This document shows positions 21,122 through 24,496 of a stretch of DNA of 24,496 nt, one piece after another. The DNA is taken from positions 1 to 24,496 of the forward strand of contig JAFLZE010000015.1 of NCBI GenBank assembly GCA_029785685.1, written 5' to 3'. This DNA comes from Nitrososphaerota archaeon. Lineage in GTDB: Archaea; Thermoproteota; Nitrososphaeria; Nitrososphaerales; UBA183. The translations under genes and the position numbers were made by a program. The notes beneath the pieces are model-generated. The model was not told the origin of the DNA and made no database searches. It saw only the letters and a list, made by a program, of their open reading frames with translations. Every line of letters starts with the position of its first letter. The first letter of the stretch is position 1.

Positions 21122-21143
21122 CTCCAATGGAAACAAAGGGGTC
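21122..21143 (+). repeat. ORB-like box 1
   Basis: CTCCAATGGAAACAAAGGGG then TC. It has both parts of an archaeal origin recognition box: the short TCCANTGGA dyad and the downstream G-string. It is preceded by GGAGCGG. Confidence 0.75.
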
Positions 21144-21180
21144 AGATTCTGGCTATTCACAGGTTCTGGGTCTGGACAGG

Positions 21181-21202
21181 CTCCAGTGGAAATAGTGGGG
21201 TC
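21181..21202 (+). repeat. ORB-like box 2
   Basis: CTCCAGTGGAAATAGTGGGG then TC, same orientation as box 1 and 59 bp from it (start to start). The similarity extends seven bases upstream (GGACAGG versus GGAGCGG). Confidence 0.75.
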
Positions 21203-21255
21203 CCTGCAGGGCCTTCCCAAGACGGCGTTCACCGGTGTTCACTATCGATCCCCCA

Positions 21256-21275
21256 CCCCACCGTTTCCAGTGGAG
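21256..21275 (-). repeat. ORB-like box 3 (inverted)
   Basis: On the minus strand it reads CTCCACTGGAAACGGTGGGG, facing boxes 1 and 2. Inverted flanking boxes are typical of archaeal origins. Confidence 0.75.
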
Positions 21276-21479
21276 CCTATCTCCCGAACAAACAAGCACG
21301 CCGCGGTGTCGTCTACACACCAGTAGCTGCCATGTCTAGACCCCAAGGTATATCCAGTCAAGACCGCTAACCGAGTACGGGCCCCTTTACTTACGTAAGA
21401 TTGACTTCTTCTATTGGGCTCCTTTAGAGTGGAAACAAGCGAAGGGTTGGGGAGGGGGTGCGTAGGCCTGCCTACCAGA

Positions 21480-22154
21480 CTAGGGTGGAGGGGGTGGGGG
21501 GTTGTCTGCAAGCCGGCGACGGCCTTCATCGGTCAGCTGGTAGACGAAGGGCTTGGACGAGTCGTCCCTCTTTACAAGGCCCAGCTCGAACAGCTGTTTC
21601 ATCAGACGGGCAGTGTGCTCCCTGGACTTCTGGAGGACATCGGTGAGCTGGCGGGTGTCCCTGGGGCTCCCGCCCAGGATCCTCAAGGCAGCAAGCTGGG
21701 TCTCGTCCAAAGCGAGCTCCACCCCGGGAGCGCCGACCACCGGTTCAGGCTCTCCTGATGCCTGCGTTGTCTGTGATGCCTGTGACTCTGAGCGTGACTT
21801 TGGTTGTTCCTGCTGTTGCGTGGTGGGTGCGGGCTCGGTCACAACCGTGGAATTCGCCTGCACAGAGGATTGAGGAGGGACCTTCGGCGGAGGCGAGGCA
21901 ACACGGGGGGTGGGCGGAACCAAAGCCGACGACGTTACTCTGGCCTGAATGACCTCCACCCTGCCCATGACGTCCAGAATGCGCTCGTCCTGCTTCTTGA
22001 GACGCTGTTCCAGCGAGGACCAAAGATCATGACCGAGGTCGTTCGACGCGTTGATTCTTTGGGAAATCTGCCTATACCTCAGCAGCAACGCGAAGGAAAG
22101 GGCGACAAAGAAGAAGGACGCAGTCAGAAGAGCGTAGGTAGAAAGCGTGTCCAT
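21480..22154 (-). CDS. Membrane-anchored winged-helix protein
   Basis: A 224-aa protein. An N-terminal transmembrane helix (about 7-26, ALLTASFFFVALSFALLLRY) is followed by a probable coiled coil (about 30-75, SLEQRLKKQDERILDVMGRV), a long Pro/Gln/Ser/Thr linker (about 80-140), and a C-terminal MarR-like winged helix (about 148-215: LDETQLAALRILGGSPRDTR, TARLMKQLFELGLVKRD, FVYQLTDEGRRRLAD) ending in six prolines. The start ATG 22152-22154 is chosen because a TATA box CTTATATC is 29 nt upstream and the membrane helix then begins at once; the frame is open to 22331. The protein would hold a DNA-binding domain at the membrane on a flexible tether, right beside the candidate origin. The function is inferred only. 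Confidence 0.8.
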   Translation of the reverse strand: MDTLSTYALLTASFFFVALSFALLLRYRQISQRINASNDLGHDLWSSLEQRLKKQDERILDVMGRVEVIQARVTSSALVPPTPRVASPPPKVPPQSSVQANSTVVTEPAPTTQQQEQPKSRSESQASQTTQASGEPEPVVGAPGVELALDETQLAALRILGGSPRDTRQLTDVLQKSREHTARLMKQLFELGLVKRDDSSKPFVYQLTDEGRRRLADNPPPPPP

Positions 22155-22488
22155 CTGTGACTTCGTGATGTTTGGTTGTGATATAAGCGTGATGTTTCCA
22201 GCGCAGAAGCTGTTCTTTGTGACCTCACTAAGCCGCCCCCACACATTTGACCCAGGCCATCCCCGCACCAAAGCCCAAGACGGCGTTCGGGGAGTCGAAA
22301 CTCCAACATCGACGTTGCCGGCAGCCGACAAACCCTCTCATATCGTTCTCAAGGCGGGAAGAGGACCCGCTTAGGAGGACTCGCACGAGCAGGAGGCGCG
22401 CTTCAAGGAGAAACAAAGGGCCCCAACACACCCCTGATCAAACAAATCCACGCCCGACGCAAGGGTGGGTCGTGATTTATCACACCAC
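22155..22488. other. Intergenic, 334 bp with hairpins and a repeat
   Basis: It holds the promoter of the membrane winged-helix gene (TATA about 22180-22188). It also has a 15-bp exact copy (22274-22288, CCCAAGACGGCGTTC) of a sequence in the origin (21216-21230), a small hairpin GGAGT-CGAA-ACTCC just after it, and an AAACAAAGGG near 22411-22420 that resembles half an ORB box. No credible gene; the long plus-strand frame through here is antisense to the next gene. Confidence 0.45.
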
Positions 22489-22866
22489 TCACATCACAAT
22501 TCTCTTGACCAATTCACGCAACACCCCCGCAAGTCTGGCTGTTTCTTCTTCTGACAGCGTTCTCACCCCACTGCCAGCTACGTCAAGCAGTCGCCGTACA
22601 TCGTCGGGCTTGACAACTCCAAGCCAGACTCCAATTAGAAGGGTAACAACCGAACTCTTAACGTTCTCCCTGGCCTGCTGGACCGTTCGAAAGTACGAGC
22701 CAATGGTAAGCGGCCCGCTCGCCCCCTTCGTGCGACCCTGGGAAGCCTTCGAGGCAGCCTCCACATACTTCATTTCACCATGGGCCACCCGCACATACAA
22801 CCGCAGGACCTCGAGTTGCCTGGGCGTTAACGTGGACTGTTCGACCAACGACTCTGGTAGGCTCAA
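22489..22866 (-). CDS. Helix-turn-helix-like protein, 125 aa
   Basis: A mostly helical protein. The opening LTPRQLEVLRLYVRVA resembles the first helix of sigma-region-4/LuxR-type helix-turn-helix domains ('L-T-x-R-Q-x-E-V-L'), and SYFRTVQQARENVKSSV could be the recognition helix region. The rest (VKPDDVRRLLDVAGSGVRTL, SEEETARLAGVLRELVKRI) is amphipathic. No named family is recognised. The start is TTG 22864-22866, 28 nt after a TATA-like TTTAATAC, hence leaderless. It is the third probable DNA-binding protein around the candidate origin, all on the minus strand. The gap 22867-23059 is AT-richer and holds promoters only. Confidence 0.65.
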   Translation of the reverse strand: MSLPESLVEQSTLTPRQLEVLRLYVRVAHGEMKYVEAASKASQGRTKGASGPLTIGSYFRTVQQARENVKSSVVTLLIGVWLGVVKPDDVRRLLDVAGSGVRTLSEEETARLAGVLRELVKRIVM

Positions 22867-23059
22867 GTCCCATCCACGTTTTACAGGTTTGTATTAAACC
22901 AACACAGCGCTGGTTTTCCGAAACTTCTAACAAACCACTGGCATTAATGTATGACCCACACCTAAGCCACGGCTAAACTGAAATAAACACCAATCGGCCC
23001 CGAACACCACGACATGCTACCTTATCTACTCGAAATAACAGACGGATGGGTGAGCAAGG

Positions 23060-23320
23060 TTGGGTAGAAGACGCAAGAAGACCCTCCGAATGGTCCACAA
23101 AACCCTCCCGAAAGTATTCGCCTGCCCCAAATGCGGTCTGATTTCCATCCGCATCACATCTGAGCAGGACGAGCCATCACAGGATTTCGTGTTCCGCGTC
23201 ACATGTGGCAACCCCAACTGTCCTCTCCACGCAGGCCGGGAACTGAGATACTCAACAAAGAGGGCCGACATAGACGTCTACAACACATTCGTCGACGACT
23301 ATGCCAAAGCCGGGGTCTGA
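23060..23320 (+). CDS. elf1: Elf1-like transcription elongation factor
   Basis: An 86-aa zinc-ribbon protein of the Elf1 (Elof1) family, which binds RNA polymerase during elongation. The basic N-terminus MGRRRKKTLR is the family signature, followed by CPKC (about 22-25) and CGNPNC (about 49-54) as zinc ligands, and the C-terminal IDVYNTFVDDY that matches the conserved 'vDVYsdWiD' ending. The start codon is TTG 23060. Elf1 occurs in eukaryotes and TACK-type archaea, which helps place the organism. Its last 20 bases overlap the start of the GGGP synthase gene, so the two are transcribed together. Confidence 0.88.
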   Translation: MGRRRKKTLRMVHKTLPKVFACPKCGLISIRITSEQDEPSQDFVFRVTCGNPNCPLHAGRELRYSTKRADIDVYNTFVDDYAKAGV

Positions 23321-24083
23321 CTTGTTCGAGCTGGGCCCGGTAGAGAGACGCCTTACCGATGAGACGAAGAAGCACCCTATCTGCGCAGCGCTGATTGACC
23401 CAGAGGACTTCGATCCGAAACAGGCGGCCGAGACCGCCAGGAAGTCAATCAAGGCTGGGGTTTCTTTGATTCTGGTGGGCGGGTCCACCCTGGCGAGCCA
23501 AGGAAGGCTGGATGACGTGGTAAAGGAGATTAAGAGTCACATGCAACGTGACAAGTCACAAGTTCCCATCGTGCTTTTCCCAGGAAACATCACAGGAGTA
23601 TCACGTTTCGCAGACGCCATTCTGTTTAGTTCTCTCCTTAATTCGACCAACCCATACTTCATCATAGGGGCCCAGGCATTGGGTGCCGTCGAGGTGTACA
23701 AGAGCAAGATCGAAAGCATCCCGATGGCCTACCTGGTGTTCGGCAACAACAGCACCACCAGCTTCATCGGCCAAGTCAACCCCATACCCGCATCGAAGCC
23801 GAACCTCGCCGTGATCTACGCGCTGGCGGCCAAATATCTCGGGATGAGGACCTTGTATTTGGAGGCGGGGAGCGGCTCGGGCGAACCTATCTCCCAGGAA
23901 ACGATCCAGGCGGTGAAGAACGTGTACGACGGGCTGTTGATCGTCGGCGGGGGAATCACAGGTCCGGACGCCGCTTCCAAGGCAGCGAAGGCAGGAGCCG
24001 ACGTGCTCGTCATAGGAAACCTCCTACAGTCGTCCGGCTTCGAGGGGAAGCTGAAGCAAATCGTGGCTGCGGCCGGGCCTTAG
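23301..24083 (+). CDS. Geranylgeranylglyceryl phosphate synthase
   Basis: GGGP synthase (PcrB-like TIM barrel), 260 aa, joins sn-glycerol-1-phosphate to geranylgeranyl diphosphate, the first committed step of archaeal ether-lipid synthesis. Landmarks: ICAALIDPEDF (residues about 27-37), GVSLILVGGSTLAS, VPIVLFPGNITGVS, ADAILFSSLLNSTNPYFIIG, TLYLEAGSGSGEPI (glycerol-phosphate site), IVGGGITGPDAA (phosphate-binding) and ADVLVIGNLL. The length is normal for the family. ATG 23301 lies inside elf1 in another frame; this start puts the conserved part at the usual distance. The gene is complete and looks functional. Confidence 0.95.
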   Translation: MPKPGSDLFELGPVERRLTDETKKHPICAALIDPEDFDPKQAAETARKSIKAGVSLILVGGSTLASQGRLDDVVKEIKSHMQRDKSQVPIVLFPGNITGVSRFADAILFSSLLNSTNPYFIIGAQALGAVEVYKSKIESIPMAYLVFGNNSTTSFIGQVNPIPASKPNLAVIYALAAKYLGMRTLYLEAGSGSGEPISQETIQAVKNVYDGLLIVGGGITGPDAASKAAKAGADVLVIGNLLQSSGFEGKLKQIVAAAGP

Positions 24084-24274
24084 TGTTCTCGAAGCGGGGC
24101 GGTAGGAGCGGGCGGCGCTCCCCACCACTGGAGAACCTATTGAAGGAATCGTGGTCGTACAGCGTGGTCGTCCTCTGGATGACAGCGTTCAATCGGCAAA
24201 CTCGGTCGCCAGATGCGGATTTAACTTACTGCCGCTCCTCTATCGAGACACGCGCCCCACAAACATGGCGATAA
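24083..24274 (+). CDS. Possible small protein after GGGP synthase
   Basis: A 63-codon frame whose GTG overlaps the last base of the GGGP synthase stop. It is basic at the N-terminus (SKRGGRSGRR) with a mildly hydrophobic middle (YSVVVLWMTAF). No family is recognised. A TATA-like TTTAACT at about 24220 inside its 3' half would rather serve the next gene. It may be only intergenic sequence. Confidence 0.25.
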   Translation: MFSKRGGRSGRRSPPLENLLKESWSYSVVVLWMTAFNRQTRSPDADLTYCRSSIETRAPQTWR

Positions 24275-24275
24275 G

Positions 24276-24496
24276 GTGGAGGAGACAGCGGAAAGAATCA
24301 CCAAGACGCTCAAAGAGGCGCGAGACGAAGAATCTAGGGCTACTTACATTCTCGTCAAGACCAAAGCCGTCAAAGGCCTCTCTGCAGGTCTGGGAGACGC
24401 CATCGACGAAATGGCAGACGGCGAGGCTAAAGAGATCCTGCTCCATGTTAAGGGCGGGTTGGACTGGATGTGGAGAAGGAATCCTTTCCCATCGAC
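24276..24496 (+). CDS. Unidentified protein, cut by window end
   Basis: Starting from GTG 24276 the frame is open to the end of the window (73 codons) and has a good protein-like composition. A charged amphipathic start (EETAERITKTLKEARDEESR) is followed by TYILVKTKAVKGLSAGLGD and later HVKGGLDWMWRRNPFPS. The competing frame from ATG 24265 gives an Arg/Ser-rich product typical of an antisense-like shadow, so I prefer this one. A TATA-like TTTAACT is about 55 nt upstream. I do not recognise the family. Confidence 0.5.
   Translation, partial: MEETAERITKTLKEARDEESRATYILVKTKAVKGLSAGLGDAIDEMADGEAKEILLHVKGGLDWMWRRNPFPS

Larger units (their letters stand above)
21011..21446. other. Candidate replication origin (oriC)
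   Basis: A 440-bp gene-free region with three ORB-like boxes (21122-21143, 21181-21202 direct; 21256-21275 inverted), consensus CTCCANTGGAAAYRRWGGGG, 15 of 20 positions invariant. A degenerate fourth TGGAAACAAGCGAAGGG lies at 21430-21446. The hexamer GTTCAC/GTGAAC occurs six times (21017, 21025, 21075, 21085, 21227, 21237), two of the pairs spaced exactly 10 bp. A 6-bp dyad GCAGGT/ACCTGC (21011-21033) and an AT-richer stretch with palindrome CTTACGTAAG (near 21390-21420), possibly the unwinding site, complete it. ORB boxes are the binding sites of Orc1/Cdc6 in archaea. No orc1/cdc6 gene is in the window. Confidence 0.72.

Noticed and set aside
21011..21242. CRISPR array reading of the origin repeats
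   Set aside because: The repeated units are only 6-22 bp, partly inverted, and the spacers are irregular; no cas genes are present.
21107..21370. 87-codon frame through the origin repeats
   Set aside because: It reads straight through the ORB boxes and has low-complexity Gly/Ser/Gln content; the repeats explain the sequence better.
22247..22897. 216-codon plus-strand frame
   Set aside because: Antisense to the 125-aa helix-turn-helix gene and through its promoter; Thr/Ser/Pro/Arg-rich, no family.

Overview
The window reads as a piece of a GC-rich archaeal chromosome, most likely from the Thermoproteota (TACK) side and plausibly a Nitrososphaeria relative. The evidence is geranylgeranylglyceryl phosphate synthase (archaeal lipids), Alba, a multi-OB-fold RPA, a Y-family Dpo4-type polymerase with a C-terminal PCNA-binding motif, an Elf1-type elongation factor, and TATA boxes lying 27-30 nt before many start codons (leaderless genes, several starting with TTG or GTG). 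All four tRNA genes carry introns, two of them two introns each. Assignment below phylum is inference.

Layout. 1-5.7 kb: the window opens with a broken valS (a short inverted piece, then the 3' part of the gene), followed by a tiny zinc-knuckle ORF, an aldo/keto reductase, tRNA-Thr(TGT), a SWIM zinc-finger gene overlapping dpo4, a methyltransferase, and a divergent FAD oxidoreductase. 6.0-10.2 kb: a tight minus-strand operon of membrane cytochrome-b-like subunit, aprB, aprA and sat. This is APS reductase plus ATP sulfurylase, the core of dissimilatory sulfate activation and reduction or, run in reverse, of sulfite oxidation. 10.3-15.7 kb: an accessory-looking block. An intact tRNA-Pro(CGG) at its right edge and a 17-bp copy of that tRNA's 3' end at 11156-11172 bracket a metal-ion module: a CsoR/RcnR-family repressor with altered metal ligands and an apparent operator over its own start, an NRAMP-type transporter with a non-canonical metal site, a small membrane protein, a PRC-barrel/MgtE-N/CBS protein behind a structured leader, and decayed fragments. 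No integrase is visible.

15.9-20.6 kb: alba, a class III aminotransferase with RPA in one operon, a convergent 42-aa membrane protein, tRNA-Met(CAT), tRNA-Thr(GGT), and a methyltransferase gene broken by two compensating frameshifts. 20.6-22.9 kb: three copies of an ORB (origin recognition box)-like element, CTCCANTGGAAA...GGGG, two direct and one inverted, together with phased GTTCAC hexamers. This is a strong candidate replication origin. It lies between a winged-helix gene and a gene for a membrane-anchored winged-helix protein, with another helix-turn-helix-like gene beyond. 23.0-24.5 kb: elf1 overlapping the GGGP synthase gene, then an unidentified gene cut by the window end.

The most notable points are the candidate origin with its membrane-anchored DNA-binding neighbour, the tRNA-bracketed metal island with probable self-regulation, the apr-sat operon with unusual ATP sulfurylase motifs, the Dpo4-SWIM coupling, and the intron-rich tRNAs with odd T-loops.
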